Assembly: GCF_009906955.1 (NCBI RefSeq)
Contig: NZ_CP047656.1
Location: 4,029,001 to 4,093,000 of the forward strand
Reading direction: 5' to 3'
Source of the DNA: Paraglaciecola mesophila
GTDB lineage: Bacteria > Pseudomonadota > Gammaproteobacteria > Enterobacterales > Alteromonadaceae
DNA: 64,000 nt
Part shown: piece after piece, positions 52,541 through 62,778 of the stretch
Position numbering within the stretch: the first letter of the stretch is position 1
Layout of the letters: each line of letters begins with the position of its first letter
The notes under the pieces: model-generated
What the model was told of the DNA's origin: nothing
Database searches by the model: none
What the model saw: the letters and a program-made list of their open reading frames with translations, nothing else
Made by a program: the position numbers and the translations under genes

Positions 52541-55153
52541 GTGTTAGAAGCATATCGTAAACATGTTGAAGAACGTTCTGCCGAAGGTATCCCACCTAAA
52601 CCGTTAAATGCCGAGCAAGTCGCCGGTTTGGTTGAGTTACTAAAAGCGCCGCCTGCTGGCGAAGGTGACTTTTTACTTGAGTTGTTGTCAGAACGAGTTC
52701 CACCGGGCGTAGATGAAGCTGCTTATGTAAAAGCGGGTTTCCTAAATGCGATCGTTACCGGTGAAGCATCGTCTCCTTTAATCAACAAAGACGCGGCTAT
52801 CCAGTTATTGGGTAACATGCATGGCGGTTACAACATCGTCACTTTGGTTGATGCACTAGACAACAGTGAATTGGCTGAACTTGCCGCTGAAGAATTAAAG
52901 CATACCTTGCTGATGTTTGATGCGTTCCATGACGTGGAAGAAAAAGCCCGCGCTGGAAATGAGTTCGCAAAAGACGTATTACAATCTTGGGCTGATGCAG
53001 AGTGGTTCACTTCTCGTCCTGATTTGCCCGAGAAAATCACTTATTCAGTGTTTAAAGTCACAGGTGAAACTAACACTGATGATTTGTCGCCAGCACCAGA
53101 TGCATGGTCACGTCCTGATATTCCATTGCATGCACGCGCTGCTTACAAAATGACACGTGACGGTTTAACACCTGAAGTTCACGGCGAAGTAGGCCCACTT
53201 AAGCAAATCGAAGAAATCAAAGCGTTAGGTCATCCTGTTGCTTTCGTTGGTGACGTAGTTGGTACCGGTTCTTCGCGTAAATCAGCCACTAACTCAGTCT
53301 TGTGGTTCTTCGGTGAAGACTTGCCTGGCGTACCAAACAAGCGTGGTGGCGGTGTATGTATCGGTGGCAAAGTAGCCCCTATTTTCTTTAACACCATGGA
53401 AGATGCTGGTGCGCTGGTATTTGAAGCTGACGTAGACAAAATGAACATGGGTGATGTGATTGACATCTTCCCTCTTGAAGGTCGTATCGCAAATGCGGAA
53501 ACGGGCGAAGAGCTAACTAAGTACGAATATAAGTCTGACGTATTGTTAGATGAAGTACGTGCTGGTGGACGTATCAACTTGATTATCGGTCGTGGTTTGA
53601 CTGAAAAAGCCCGTGAGTCATTGGGCCTAGGGGCTTCTGACTTGTTCCGTAAGCCAGACCAACCAGCGGACACGGGTAAAGGGTATACCCTTGCTCAAAA
53701 AATGGTAGGTAAAGCATGTGGTGTTGACGGTATTCGCCCTGGCACTTACTGTGAGCCTAAAATGACGACCGTGGGCTCACAAGATACCACTGGCCCTATG
53801 ACCCGAGATGAGCTTAAAGACTTAGCATGTTTAGGTTTCTCTGCTGATTTAACCATGCAGTCATTCTGTCACACGGCGGCTTATCCTAAGCCTGTTGATA
53901 TTGACACTCAGCACACCTTACCTGATTTCATTATGAACCGTGGCGGTGTTTCACTTCGCCCAGGTGACGGTATTATTCACTCTTGGTTAAACCGTATGTT
54001 GTTACCTGATACTGTCGGTACAGGTGGTGACTCACATACGCGTTTCCCTATGGGGATTTCATTCCCTGCAGGTTCTGGTTTGGTTGCTTTTGCTGCCGCA
54101 ACAGGCGTTATGCCGCTTGATATGCCAGAGTCAGTATTGGTGCGCTTTAAAGGTAAAATGAAACCAGGCATCACCTTGCGTGATTTAGTTCATGCCATTC
54201 CTTTATACGGTATCAAGCAAGGTTTATTGACTGTTGCTAAGAAAGGCAAAGTAAATGCCTTCTCTGGTCGTATTCTAGAAATAGAAGGTTTGGATGACTT
54301 GACCGTTGAGCAAGCGTTTGAATTGTCTGATGCGTCAGCTGAGCGTTCAGCTGCAGGTTGTACAATCAAATTATCTGAAGCATCTATTGCTGAATACTTG
54401 AACTCTAACATCACTATGTTGCGTTGGATGATCAACGAAGGCTACGGTGATCCTCGTACGCTTGAGCGTCGTGCTCGTAAGATGGAAGAGTGGCTAGCTA
54501 ACCCTGAATTAATGGAAGCAGATAAAGACGCTGAGTACGTTGAAACTATCGAGATTGACCTTGATGAAATCAACGAGCCTATCCTTTGCTGCCCGAACGA
54601 TCCAGATGACGCAAAAACCTTGTCTGACGTAGCTGGCGAGAAAATTGATGAAGTATTCATCGGTTCTTGTATGACTAACATTGGTCACTTCCGTGCTGCA
54701 GGTAAATTGCTTGAGCAATACAATAAAACGTTACCAACGCGTTTGTGGATTTCTCCACCGACTAAGATGGACAAAGCGGTATTGATGGAAGAAGGCTATT
54801 ACAACATCTACGGTCGCGTAGGTGTACGTACTGAAATGCCTGGTTGTTCATTGTGTATGGGTAACCAAGCACGTGTACTTGCCAATTCAACGGTATTGTC
54901 TACGTCAACGCGTAACTTCCCTAACCGTTTGGGTGATGGTGCTGATGTTTACTTGTGTTCTGCTGAGCTTGCCGCTGTTGGTGCAATTGTTGGTCGTATC
55001 CCGACTACTGCTGAATACATGGAATACGCGAATAAGATTGAATCTATGTCAGGTGACGTGTTCCGTTATTTGAACTTCGATCGTATCGAAGAGTTCAAAC
55101 AAGCAGAAGAAGCAGCGAAAGAGAAGATCATCCCAGCTTTAAACATTGCTTAA
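52541..55153 (+). CDS. acnB: Aconitate hydratase B
   Basis: The main TCA-cycle aconitase, converting citrate to isocitrate, and also able to dehydrate 2-methylisocitrate. At 870 residues it is the size of E. coli AcnB (865), with the same N-terminal MLEAYRKHVEERSAEGI. The swivel domain precedes the catalytic part; the [4Fe-4S] cysteine ligands lie in SCMTN and GCSLCMGNQ. GTG start. It is monocistronic with a clear terminator. Confidence 0.98.
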   Translation: MLEAYRKHVEERSAEGIPPKPLNAEQVAGLVELLKAPPAGEGDFLLELLSERVPPGVDEAAYVKAGFLNAIVTGEASSPLINKDAAIQLLGNMHGGYNIVTLVDALDNSELAELAAEELKHTLLMFDAFHDVEEKARAGNEFAKDVLQSWADAEWFTSRPDLPEKITYSVFKVTGETNTDDLSPAPDAWSRPDIPLHARAAYKMTRDGLTPEVHGEVGPLKQIEEIKALGHPVAFVGDVVGTGSSRKSATNSVLWFFGEDLPGVPNKRGGGVCIGGKVAPIFFNTMEDAGALVFEADVDKMNMGDVIDIFPLEGRIANAETGEELTKYEYKSDVLLDEVRAGGRINLIIGRGLTEKARESLGLGASDLFRKPDQPADTGKGYTLAQKMVGKACGVDGIRPGTYCEPKMTTVGSQDTTGPMTRDELKDLACLGFSADLTMQSFCHTAAYPKPVDIDTQHTLPDFIMNRGGVSLRPGDGIIHSWLNRMLLPDTVGTGGDSHTRFPMGISFPAGSGLVAFAAATGVMPLDMPESVLVRFKGKMKPGITLRDLVHAIPLYGIKQGLLTVAKKGKVNAFSGRILEIEGLDDLTVEQAFELSDASAERSAAGCTIKLSEASIAEYLNSNITMLRWMINEGYGDPRTLERRARKMEEWLANPELMEADKDAEYVETIEIDLDEINEPILCCPNDPDDAKTLSDVAGEKIDEVFIGSCMTNIGHFRAAGKLLEQYNKTLPTRLWISPPTKMDKAVLMEEGYYNIYGRVGVRTEMPGCSLCMGNQARVLANSTVLSTSTRNFPNRLGDGADVYLCSAELAAVGAIVGRIPTTAEYMEYANKIESMSGDVFRYLNFDRIEEFKQAEEAAKEKIIPALNIA

Positions 55154-55192
55154 TCACTGATTTAACTCAATAAATTAGATGAAAATAACGTA

Positions 55193-55226
55193 AGCCGAAC
55201 AGGTTAGTGCCTTGTTCGGCTTTTTT
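55193..55226 (+). terminator. Rho-independent terminator of acnB
   Basis: AGCCGAACA (55193-55201) pairs perfectly with TGTTCGGCT (55213-55221), then TTTTT. Confidence 0.93.
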
Positions 55227-55427
55227 ATTCTTTAAATCCGCATTTTTTCAATCTGCCGGATAGCTTCTATTCCTTTCTGTTTTACTGTGAAGTAGACTTT
55301 AGTCTAATAATTAAAACTAACTCATTGTTTTCAAGTTGGTTTTATTTGGTTAATTATAAAGTCCTGTGGATACTGGCTCATAGTCATCATTGAGCTAAGG
55401 TGATTTATCTAAGTAAATGGAAGGCTT

Positions 55428-55883
55428 ATGACATTTAAATTTTTACGCTGTGTACTACTTGTCGGCTGTTTTACGCTACTCATTCAAGTTGTTAATGCGC
55501 AGGAAGCGACACAACATCAGACGCTACCAACCGTTCAGATTACGCTGCAAGATATAACTCTTGAAGTCGAATACGCCCATACCTTTGAACAACGTGCCAT
55601 GGGATTAATGTATCGCAAAACGTTATGTGGACAGTGCGGGATGTTATTTAAATTTTCTGGCTCTAAAAAGGCCAGTATGTGGATGCAGAACACGTTTTTA
55701 GCATTGGATGTGGCGTTTATCACAAGCGATGGTGTTATCACCGATATCAAGCCTATGCAACCTCATGATTTAACCTCTGTTGGCGCTTCACAAGCGGTAC
55801 TCTATGCATTAGAGATGAACCAAGGGTGGTTTGCTAAAAACGGTATCAAGGTAGGTGATAAAATGGTTATCAAGACGCCTTGA
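55428..55883 (+). CDS. DUF192-family exported protein
   Basis: A 151-residue exported protein. A signal peptide ends near VNAQEA, and a single DUF192 domain follows with the typical RAMGLMYRK, MLFKF and MQNT motifs and the late ALEMNQGW segment. Members are small beta-sheet proteins of unproven role. ATG start. Single gene. Confidence 0.9.
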   Translation: MTFKFLRCVLLVGCFTLLIQVVNAQEATQHQTLPTVQITLQDITLEVEYAHTFEQRAMGLMYRKTLCGQCGMLFKFSGSKKASMWMQNTFLALDVAFITSDGVITDIKPMQPHDLTSVGASQAVLYALEMNQGWFAKNGIKVGDKMVIKTP

Positions 55884-55933
55884 TCACGAGTTTGGAGCGC
55901 GATATTCGTCGCGCCCATTTTTCTAAATAGTCA

Positions 55934-57511
55934 CTATTCTAATTGACTGCTGTGCAACAGAGGGCGAATACGAGCTTGGGTGGCTTGCTCGAATCCGTAA
56001 GCAGCTTCTATCAAGACTCCCTCACTTTTCGCTTTGCCAAAGAAGCTCATATTGACCGGCATACCGCTGACCGCTCCCATAGGAACGGTAATGTGCGGGT
56101 AACCTGCTACAGCAGCGGCACCGCTTGCTGAGCCAAGGAAATGATCGCCATCGATGTGGTCAATTTTCCATGCGGGGGCGGTTGTTGGAGCAATAAGTAG
56201 ATCCACCTTATATTTTGCTAGCGTGGCGTCAATTCCTTCTTTACCCGCTTTTTGTTTCGCGTTTTTTAACGCATCAAGATAACTTTGCTCGGTTAATTCA
56301 GGGGCTTGCTGAGCGCTAATAAATATTTCTTGGCCGAATATAGGCATGGTGCGCTCTTCTGCTTGTATATTTTTATCTATTGCCTCTTGCAGACTTTTGA
56401 TTGGGGCGTTGCTGTTGGTCAAATAATGATTCAAGTCTGTTTTAAACTCGGCCAGTAAAATACTGTACTCGTCTTCATTCCATTCGCCTTTATTTTCAAT
56501 GTTGGCATTGTCTACAACGATTGCCCCTGCTTTTTTTAGCACGCTTAATTGGTTTTCAAATATGTCGTCAAGTTGTGGGTGATAGCCCATCATATTGCGC
56601 ACTACGCCAATCCGCTTGCCTTTGAGTCCGTCAATCTTTAAGTGTTCGGATAAAGACAATGGTGCAAAGCTGGCTGCGTCTTTTGGATCTAGGCCCATCA
56701 TGGCTTCTAACATGATGACAGCGTCGCTTACTGAGCGTGTCATTGGGCCGGCGGTATCTTGTGAGTGAGCGATAGGAATAATCCCGCTGCGACTAACAAG
56801 GCCTAAGGTTGGTTTGATGCCTACAATACCGTTTACCGCTGCAGGGCAGGTAATCGAGCCATCTGTTTCTGTTCCCACCGCTAGTAGGGTTAAATCAGCA
56901 GCGACGGCTACCCCTGAGCCTGAACTTGAGCCGCAGGGAGAGCGAGTCGGATCATGAGGGTTTAATGTTTGTCCATGCAGGCTGCTCCACCCACTTGATG
57001 ACATGGTCGAACGAAAATTCGCCCATTCCGACAAGTTCGTTTTACCTAAAATAATGGCGTCTTGCGCTGTTAATTGTTTAACGAGAAAGGCGTCTTTGTC
57101 TGGCACATGTTCGCGCATTAACCAAGATCCTGCGGTGTTCGGCATACCGCTGGCATCAATATTGTCTTTGAGCAGCACGATGGCGCCAAATAGTTTGCCC
57201 AGAGGCGCGTCACTCTTAAGTTTCTTGTCTAACGCTGCCACCTGTTCAGCGAGTTGCTGATTAAGCGTGACGACCGCATTGAGCTTAGGGCCGTTATCGT
57301 TGAATTTTTCTATTCGCTGTAAATAGTAGTTACTCAATTGGGCGACCGTAATTGTGTTTTCACGCAATAAGGTTTGTGTTTCATTGAGGGTGAGTTCATG
57401 CAATTGCTTAGAAATGGCTTCACTGGCTCTTGTAGCAAAACTACTGGCTGCGATCAGAGCTATGACGATCCCGCTCGTGAATGTATTGTTGATGGTTTTG
57501 CATCGGAGCAT
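55934..57511 (-). CDS. Exported amidase-signature-family hydrolase
   Basis: An amidase-signature enzyme of 525 residues with an N-terminal signal peptide (basic start, hydrophobic IVIALIAASSFA, then RASEA). The Ser-cisSer-Lys triad is visible: Lys in VLLKDNID, the serine cluster GSSSGSG (about residue 192) and TDGSITCPAA. It hydrolyses an amide in the periplasm; the substrate is unknown. It is not part of a gatCAB set. Divergent from lysC. Confidence 0.88.
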   Translation of the reverse strand: MLRCKTINNTFTSGIVIALIAASSFATRASEAISKQLHELTLNETQTLLRENTITVAQLSNYYLQRIEKFNDNGPKLNAVVTLNQQLAEQVAALDKKLKSDAPLGKLFGAIVLLKDNIDASGMPNTAGSWLMREHVPDKDAFLVKQLTAQDAIILGKTNLSEWANFRSTMSSSGWSSLHGQTLNPHDPTRSPCGSSSGSGVAVAADLTLLAVGTETDGSITCPAAVNGIVGIKPTLGLVSRSGIIPIAHSQDTAGPMTRSVSDAVIMLEAMMGLDPKDAASFAPLSLSEHLKIDGLKGKRIGVVRNMMGYHPQLDDIFENQLSVLKKAGAIVVDNANIENKGEWNEDEYSILLAEFKTDLNHYLTNSNAPIKSLQEAIDKNIQAEERTMPIFGQEIFISAQQAPELTEQSYLDALKNAKQKAGKEGIDATLAKYKVDLLIAPTTAPAWKIDHIDGDHFLGSASGAAAVAGYPHITVPMGAVSGMPVNMSFFGKAKSEGVLIEAAYGFEQATQARIRPLLHSSQLE

Positions 57512-57749
57512 GTTCGTGTTTCCTTAACTGACTGTATTTGCGCCATTAATTCGAATGGATTTGGCGGTTTTTATTATTGATCTTTTAGATCGCGATCTGT
57601 TTTTACATGGTTAAATTCGTAAAGTGGAAGACACTATCGCATAGGCTATTCCAAAAAGTGTACAGAAACAGATAAAATGTACTTTATCTGCGCTAAAAAA
57701 CTGGTAATTTATGGCATCTTTTTTGTACATATTTTAATTAGGAAAAACA
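57512..57749. promoter_or_regulatory. lysC leader with a 12-base palindrome
   Basis: AGATCGCGATCT (57587-57598) is a perfect palindrome, and AGGA lies seven bases before the TTG start. I looked for a lysine riboswitch (conserved AGAGGNGC core and its paired arms) and did not find one. Confidence 0.4.
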
Positions 57750-59108
57750 TTGAGTGACTCTTCGATAAATGTAGCTAAATTTGGTGGTACCAGCGTTGCA
57801 ACTTACGCAACCATGCTTAATTGCGCCAAAGTTGTCATGGGTAACCCCAATACAAAAGTAGTTGTGGTCAGTGCGTCTGCTGGGGTAACGAATATTTTGG
57901 TTGAGCTTGCCCATAAGGCACTTACCAAAGATGAAATTTCCGCTTACGTTGAGCAAATCCAAGCTATTGAATTCGCGATTTTAAATGACTTAGGTGCGCC
58001 AAAATTAGTCGCCGATAAGTTATTAGAACTTCTTGAGTCATTGAAGCAATTGGCGTTTCATGAAGAAATCCTGCATCGTCCAGATCTTAAAGACAGTTTG
58101 CTGTCGCACGGTGAGCGCATGGCTTCGTTGTTATTCAGTGAAGTATTGACTCAGCAAGGTTTACCAGCGGATAACTTTGACGTGCGCAAAGTGTTGCTGA
58201 CAGACAGTGAATTTGGCCAAGCCGCACCGCAGCTAGATGGAATCAAACAGCGCGCCACGCAATTGATGGCCCCTGAAATTGCCAAAACTGTGCTGGTTAC
58301 ACAAGGTTTTATTGGTTCAGATGAAGCGGGCAATACGACGACTCTGGGCCGCGGTGGTTCTGATTTCACGGCCGCGTTATTAGCAGAAGCCTTAGGTGCG
58401 CAAAGCTGCGAAATATGGACAGATGTGATTGGCGTGTATACCACAGATCCACGCATCACAGATGCAGCCCGTCCTTTACCGGAACTTAGCTTTGAAGAAG
58501 CGGCTGAAATGGCAACATTTGGCGCTAAGGTTTTACACCCTGCGACCATGGAGCCTGCACTTCGTCAGAACATCAAAGTGTTTGTTGGTTCAAGTAAAGA
58601 GCCTGAAAAAGGCGGTACTTGGATTGTACGTGATTGTGAGCATGAACCGTCTTATAGAGCCATAACGCGCCGAAAAGATCAGGTTATGGTGACAGTGAAA
58701 ACACCTAAGATGATGTACGCTCAGGGTTTCTTACAGAACGTATTTACCATTATTGCGAAACATAACTTGAGTGTTGATTTGGTGACCACGTCTGAAATTT
58801 GCGTGTCGTTCACCTTAGACAACCCGCCAAATTCAGTCTTGCAGCGTTTAAATCGTGAAACTATTGAAGAACTTAGTCAGATTTGTGAAGTTGAATTAGA
58901 AGAGCATTTTGATCTGGTGACCGTGGTCGGGAACAATATGCACAGTGCTGCTGGCGTCTCTAGCCGTATATTTGCTGCGGTGTCTGATTTTAACTTACGC
59001 ATGATATGTTTTGGCGCGAACGTACATAACATGTCTATGTTAGTGAGTGAGAAAGACAGTTCAAACGTGGTGAAAGCTCTGCATAAGAGTTTGTTTGAAG
59101 ATGAATAA
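57750..59108 (+). CDS. lysC: Lysine-sensitive aspartokinase III
   Basis: Phosphorylates aspartate, the first step to lysine, threonine, methionine and diaminopimelate. At 452 residues it fits E. coli LysC (449). The FGGTSVATY phosphate motif, GRGGSDFTA and TDPRI segments are intact, and two ACT domains follow (residues 300-450). The start is TTG with AGGA upstream. Monofunctional (no homoserine dehydrogenase). Confidence 0.95.
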   Translation: MSDSSINVAKFGGTSVATYATMLNCAKVVMGNPNTKVVVVSASAGVTNILVELAHKALTKDEISAYVEQIQAIEFAILNDLGAPKLVADKLLELLESLKQLAFHEEILHRPDLKDSLLSHGERMASLLFSEVLTQQGLPADNFDVRKVLLTDSEFGQAAPQLDGIKQRATQLMAPEIAKTVLVTQGFIGSDEAGNTTTLGRGGSDFTAALLAEALGAQSCEIWTDVIGVYTTDPRITDAARPLPELSFEEAAEMATFGAKVLHPATMEPALRQNIKVFVGSSKEPEKGGTWIVRDCEHEPSYRAITRRKDQVMVTVKTPKMMYAQGFLQNVFTIIAKHNLSVDLVTTSEICVSFTLDNPPNSVLQRLNRETIEELSQICEVELEEHFDLVTVVGNNMHSAAGVSSRIFAAVSDFNLRMICFGANVHNMSMLVSEKDSSNVVKALHKSLFEDE

Positions 59109-59127
59109 CTCAGACCTTTAATCATAA

Positions 59128-59162
59128 AAAAACCGCTAACTCAAAAAGTAGCGGTTTTTTTG
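59128..59162 (+). terminator. Rho-independent terminator of lysC
   Basis: AAAAACCGCTA pairs with TAGCGGTTTTT around a short A-rich loop; further T residues follow. It can also serve the convergent chemoreceptor gene. Confidence 0.92.
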
Positions 59163-59208
59163 TTTTTAGCTGAACAAACGAGGCGTTCTATGCATTGAAC
59201 GTCAAAGT

Positions 59209-61233
59209 TTACACCTTAAATTGTTGTACTGAGCTTTGCAGTTCTTCGGCTAGCTTCGCCACTTCGTGACTCGATTCAGACGTTTGATGCGCCCCTACAG
59301 AGGTTTCTTCAGCGATATTCACTATGTTTTCTAACTTCTGACTGATTTCTTGGGATACCACATTTTGCTCTTTCGCTGCCTGAGCAATCTGTGAGCTAAC
59401 GTCGTAGGCTTTGTGCACCGCGTCAGAAATGAGTTGTAATGCGCGGGTAGAGCCTTCGGTTTTCTCTACACAGACAGTGGTTTGTTCTTTGCCTTGATTC
59501 ATCACAGCGACGGCTTTTTCAGCACCGGCTTGAAGCACTTCAATCATTGAATTGATTTCTTGTGTCGATTGCTGCGTACGGCTGGCAAGTGTTCTTACTT
59601 CATCTGCTACCACGGCAAAGCCACGACCATGTTCACCTGCGCGAGCGGCTTCGATAGCTGCGTTGAGTGCCAATAAGTTAGTTTGGTCAGCAACGCCGCG
59701 AATAACGTCTAAAATGCCGCCTATGCTAGCACTGTCTTGATGAAGCTTATTAATGACCTCAGCGGCTTCTTCAACATCACGCGCAAGCACTTCAATAGTT
59801 CGAATATTCTCTTCAGAAATGGCTTTAACTTTCTCTGCCTCTTCATCAGCGTGCTGAATTTGGCGTAGCGTATCTTCTGCACTTTGGCTAACAACCATAG
59901 ACGTGCTATGCATCTGCGTGGTTGCTGTAGCGACTTGGGCGATTTGAGATTTTTGTTCTTGAATCGATGTTGTCGTTTGCAAAGTGACTGCTGATGTTTC
60001 TTCTGATGCCGCGGCTAGCTGTGCTGAGCGAGAGCCTATCCCGGAAATAAGCAACTTTAAACTGTCGATAAGGTTGTTACAGTTGGTGGCAAGTGTTCCA
60101 AACTCATCGTCTGACGAGTCATCTAAACGACGGGTCAAATCCCCAGAGGAAACCACTTTCAGCATCTCATTTACTTTGTGTAGAGGCTTAATGATGGCAC
60201 GCACGCCAAAGAATGCGATGACACTGGCAATCAGCACTGAAATAATCACAATAAAGATGGTTTTTAAGTTACCTGAACTGATAGAGCTCTTAACTGATTC
60301 TTTGGCGACGGTAGCTTTGTTGTCAGCCAATTTCGACAAGGTATTCAGTTTGGTAATCGCGAGCTCAATATTGGCATCCGATGCCCTGTAGGCCGCGGTT
60401 GCATCGTTTTGTTTATTAATTTTTTGAACTTGGTTTTGCAACAAGCCGGTTGGGGAGCTGACTAAATCTAAGACTGAACCGGTCATCTGGTATATCTCAG
60501 ATAAGGTACCGCTCGGATCTCTGCCCCCAGCGGCATTTTGAATATCACTCAAGGATTCACGGATTTGATTAAGCACCAATTTAACTTCATTACCCAAGGT
60601 GTCGGCTCTAACCAGATTTTGGGTTTTTATGTATTCAGCACTAACAGTGATAAGTGACATTAAGTTTGTTTCGAGACGATTAGCTAATTCTGATGCTTTA
60701 GTGAGCTGGGCGTTATTTTGTACTTCGTCCAAATCTGAGAAGTCTAGGATTAGCGACGATGTATCGTCAGCATTGTCTTCTATATCCCCTAACTGATCTT
60801 CTAGCGTATTGCGTAATGTTAAGTCGTCCTGGCGGCTGTTAAATAGCGTCAGAACGTTTACTTTGTAGTCTTCGTAAATAGTGTCAACCTCAGCTAATGA
60901 GGCCTTCAACTCAGGCTCTTGGCTAACCACACGTTTTAACGTATTAAACTCGCTTTCAAATATACTTTGGCTACTATTGAACGCTTCATTCTTTTCATCT
61001 AGCCCACTGAGCCCATCGCCATAGTAGGCTTCAGCAGTTAGACGGCCCATATTGAGAAATGATACCTTGAGTTGACTACTTCCGCTTACGGTGGGAAATG
61101 CAAGGTTACTGACCTCTTCAGTGGCGTCGTCAATATCATTTAACGTGGCGAGTGAAAATATTCCCATGACGATAAGCAGCGAAGTAATAATGGCGAAACC
61201 ACCTACAACGCGCATAGCTACTGTCATTTTCAT
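59209..61233 (-). CDS. Methyl-accepting chemotaxis protein with long periplasmic domain
   Basis: A 674-residue chemoreceptor. Membrane helices lie near residues 8-30 and about 325-347 and enclose a helical periplasmic domain of some 290 residues; a HAMP domain and the MCP signalling domain follow, with the tip DQTNLLALNAAIEAARAGE intact. The start ATG at 61233 has GGAG eight bases upstream; an in-frame start 21 codons earlier is not supported. The ligand is unknown. Confidence 0.93.
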   Translation of the reverse strand: MKMTVAMRVVGGFAIITSLLIVMGIFSLATLNDIDDATEEVSNLAFPTVSGSSQLKVSFLNMGRLTAEAYYGDGLSGLDEKNEAFNSSQSIFESEFNTLKRVVSQEPELKASLAEVDTIYEDYKVNVLTLFNSRQDDLTLRNTLEDQLGDIEDNADDTSSLILDFSDLDEVQNNAQLTKASELANRLETNLMSLITVSAEYIKTQNLVRADTLGNEVKLVLNQIRESLSDIQNAAGGRDPSGTLSEIYQMTGSVLDLVSSPTGLLQNQVQKINKQNDATAAYRASDANIELAITKLNTLSKLADNKATVAKESVKSSISSGNLKTIFIVIISVLIASVIAFFGVRAIIKPLHKVNEMLKVVSSGDLTRRLDDSSDDEFGTLATNCNNLIDSLKLLISGIGSRSAQLAAASEETSAVTLQTTTSIQEQKSQIAQVATATTQMHSTSMVVSQSAEDTLRQIQHADEEAEKVKAISEENIRTIEVLARDVEEAAEVINKLHQDSASIGGILDVIRGVADQTNLLALNAAIEAARAGEHGRGFAVVADEVRTLASRTQQSTQEINSMIEVLQAGAEKAVAVMNQGKEQTTVCVEKTEGSTRALQLISDAVHKAYDVSSQIAQAAKEQNVVSQEISQKLENIVNIAEETSVGAHQTSESSHEVAKLAEELQSSVQQFKV

Positions 61234-61559
61234 GTGTGATCTCCAAGAAACGAGTTTATTATATGTGTTCGAGCGATTACGATGCTGTCGATTCAAGCTA
61301 AGTTAAGCTGAGCCAGCGAGTGTTACACACAGCTCATTGTCTTCCATTAGGTTAGGCGTATATCATTTGCCCTTTAGGTATAGAAAACAATACCTGTCTT
61401 TTATCTTTTCTTTACCAGCTACTTAATCTCTTCTATGTAGTATCGACATACATTCGAGTTACATTAACTAACTTTCCGACTTTACTCTAATTATTATTGG
61501 GAATAACGGAGAAATACAAAAAGGGTAATATTCGACAATGGCTTGGAGGAAGTAACGGC
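61234..61559. other. Region between apaH and the chemoreceptor
   Basis: No gene recognised. AT-rich promoter region of the chemoreceptor; no T-tract terminator for apaH is evident. Confidence 0.35.
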
Positions 61560-62363
61560 TTAGGGAGTCGATATTTGTTGGTGTGTGTCAATTCGCAGTA
61601 GGGTCATGTGCCCACCCCATACATACCCAGTATCCAGAGCAATAAATGTCTCGCTATTTGTCTCGCCGTCTAACGCAGCCCAATGACCAAAAACAACCTT
61701 TTGCTGTGCTTCGAGCTGTGGGTTTTTGATTGTAAACCAAGGGGTAAGGGATTTTGGCGCATCATTTGGGTGGGTTTTACAATCGAAGTCTAGTCGATTG
61801 TCTTTTTCCAAAAATCGCATCCTGGTAAATGCGTTGATGATAAAGCGTTGCCGTGCTTCACCCGTCAGATCATCACGCCAGCGGCTTGGTTTATCACCGT
61901 ACATATTTTTTATTAGCTGCTGCCATTGTGCGCTTTGTAATGCATCACTTATTTCAGTACTTAACTGGATTGCTTTGTCAAAAGACCACGCGGGATAGAG
62001 GCCGGCGTGGGCCACAAGCATGGAGTGGTTGATGGACATAGCCAACGGTTTTGTACGCAGCCAGTGGCAATATTTGGCAAAATCCCCTGAGGTAATTACA
62101 TTGTCTAGTTTATCGCCTTTTTTCGCGCGTTTTACACCGCAATATATGGCTAATAGATTAAGATCGTGGTTTCCCAGAACGGTTTGAAAACTATCACCTA
62201 ACTCATAAAGATACTGAAGCGTGTCTAAAGATTCAGAGCCTCGTCCTATAAGATCACCCACAGCATAAAGTGTGTCGGCTCCTGGGGCAAACCCGACTTT
62301 ATTTAACAGGTTTTTTAGACCGCTTAAGCAGCCCTGTATATCACCAACGATGTAATCAGCCAT
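61560..62363 (-). CDS. apaH: Symmetrical bis(5'-nucleosyl)-tetraphosphatase
   Basis: Hydrolyses Ap4A to two ADP. It also removes Np4 caps from RNA in E. coli. Motifs GDIQGC, GDLIGRG and GNHD are those of PPP-family metallophosphatases. 267 residues. Last gene of the pdxA-rsmA-apaG-apaH operon, 13 bases after apaG. Confidence 0.95.
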   Translation of the reverse strand: MADYIVGDIQGCLSGLKNLLNKVGFAPGADTLYAVGDLIGRGSESLDTLQYLYELGDSFQTVLGNHDLNLLAIYCGVKRAKKGDKLDNVITSGDFAKYCHWLRTKPLAMSINHSMLVAHAGLYPAWSFDKAIQLSTEISDALQSAQWQQLIKNMYGDKPSRWRDDLTGEARQRFIINAFTRMRFLEKDNRLDFDCKTHPNDAPKSLTPWFTIKNPQLEAQQKVVFGHWAALDGETNSETFIALDTGYVWGGHMTLLRIDTHQQISTP

Positions 62364-62376
62364 AAGGAATTCGGGT

Positions 62377-62778
62377 TTAATTGATCAGGTGTGGTACAGC
62401 AAGGCGGAAAATATCAATCGGCACGCGAAACAGTGCGCCATCTTTATCCTGCATCTCATAAAAACCTTGCATAGAGCCCACTGGGGTATCAAGTACTGCG
62501 CCGCTGGTGTATTGAAAACTATTTCCACTGTCTATTTGTGGCTGTTGACCGATTACGCCTGCACCTTCAACTTCAGATTGTTTGCCATTTCCATCAATAA
62601 TGAGCCAATAACGGTTGATCAGTTGCACGCTCTCGTGGCTATTGTTGGCTATGGTAATTTCGTACGCAAAGGCATATTTATCTGCTTCGTTGGCAGCATG
62701 CTCCGGCAAATGTTGGGTATTGACACTAACATTGATTTTGTCACTTAGCTCGTGACCAGAAACAAAAGGGGTGGTCAT
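62377..62778 (-). CDS. apaG: ApaG domain protein
   Basis: A 133-residue ApaG protein with an immunoglobulin-like beta fold. The conserved YTSGAVLDTPVGSMQGFY and GxGV-type motifs are present. The function of ApaG is not clear. The start ATG directly abuts the rsmA stop, and the GGAG ribosome site lies within the end of rsmA. Confidence 0.93.
   Translation of the reverse strand: MTTPFVSGHELSDKINVSVNTQHLPEHAANEADKYAFAYEITIANNSHESVQLINRYWLIIDGNGKQSEVEGAGVIGQQPQIDSGNSFQYTSGAVLDTPVGSMQGFYEMQDKDGALFRVPIDIFRLAVPHLIN

Noticed and set aside
57512..57749. Lysine riboswitch before lysC
   Set aside because: The conserved core and paired arms are not visible in this 238-base leader.
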